Program-made: the position numbers and the translations under genes
In this document: piece by piece, positions 5,961 to 5,986 of the stretch
How positions within the stretch are numbered: the stretch's first letter is position 1
Layout of the letters: each line of letters starts with the position of its first letter
The notes under the pieces: generated by a model
What the model saw: the letters and a program-made list of their open reading frames with translations, nothing else
What the model was told of the DNA's origin: nothing
Database searches by the model: none
From: Saprospiraceae bacterium
Lineage (GTDB): Bacteria > Bacteroidota > Bacteroidia > Chitinophagales > Saprospiraceae
Assembly (NCBI GenBank): GCA_007128085.1
Contig: SKYC01000153.1
Coordinates: forward strand, 1-5,986
DNA length: 5,986 bases
Reading direction: 5' to 3'

Positions 5961-5986
5961 GATCTTATTTGCTCTTAATCTGAATA

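Overview
The window looks like chromosomal DNA from a member of the Bacteroidota, possibly Saprospiraceae-like. This rests on the style of the proteins (an ECF sigma factor with a KRKRKR linker, MnmE with CHGS in its N-terminal domain, a PchR-like AraC regulator), on A/T-rich leaders that mostly lack Shine-Dalgarno sites, and on moderate GC. It is an inference by eye; no search was run.

Layout. (1) Positions 1-1204, minus strand: the N-terminal part of valyl-tRNA synthetase (valS), interrupted by an in-frame TAG at 80-82. Beyond the TAG the same frame continues as recognisable ValS sequence to the window edge. (2) Positions 1205-1572: a 368-bp divergent intergenic region with no gene. It holds a perfect 10-bp inverted repeat (1283-1292/1321-1330) and, nearer the sigma gene, a 12-bp palindrome lying between AT-rich inverted arms. 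(3) Positions 1573-2865, plus strand: an ECF sigma factor followed 48 nt later by a one-pass membrane protein that is probably its anti-sigma factor. (4) Positions 5951-2859, minus strand: a tightly packed three-gene run consisting of a PchR-like AraC regulator, mnmE (tRNA wobble-uridine modification GTPase) starting at TTG one base after the regulator's stop, and a membrane-anchored relative of the EndoG/NUC nucleases that has lost the DRGH catalytic motif. This last gene overlaps the anti-sigma gene tail-to-tail by 7 bp.

How they fit together. valS and mnmE are housekeeping genes of translation and tRNA maturation, but nothing shows that they act together. The sigma/membrane-protein pair is a normal envelope-signalling unit whose sensor domain I do not recognise. 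The points most worth a second look are the nonsense codon in an essential synthetase, the probable pseudo-nuclease anchored in the membrane, and the packing of a regulator, a tRNA-modification enzyme and that pseudo-nuclease in one transcript. I found no CRISPR array, insertion sequence, rRNA or tRNA gene, and no convincing evidence of a complete new defence or signalling system.
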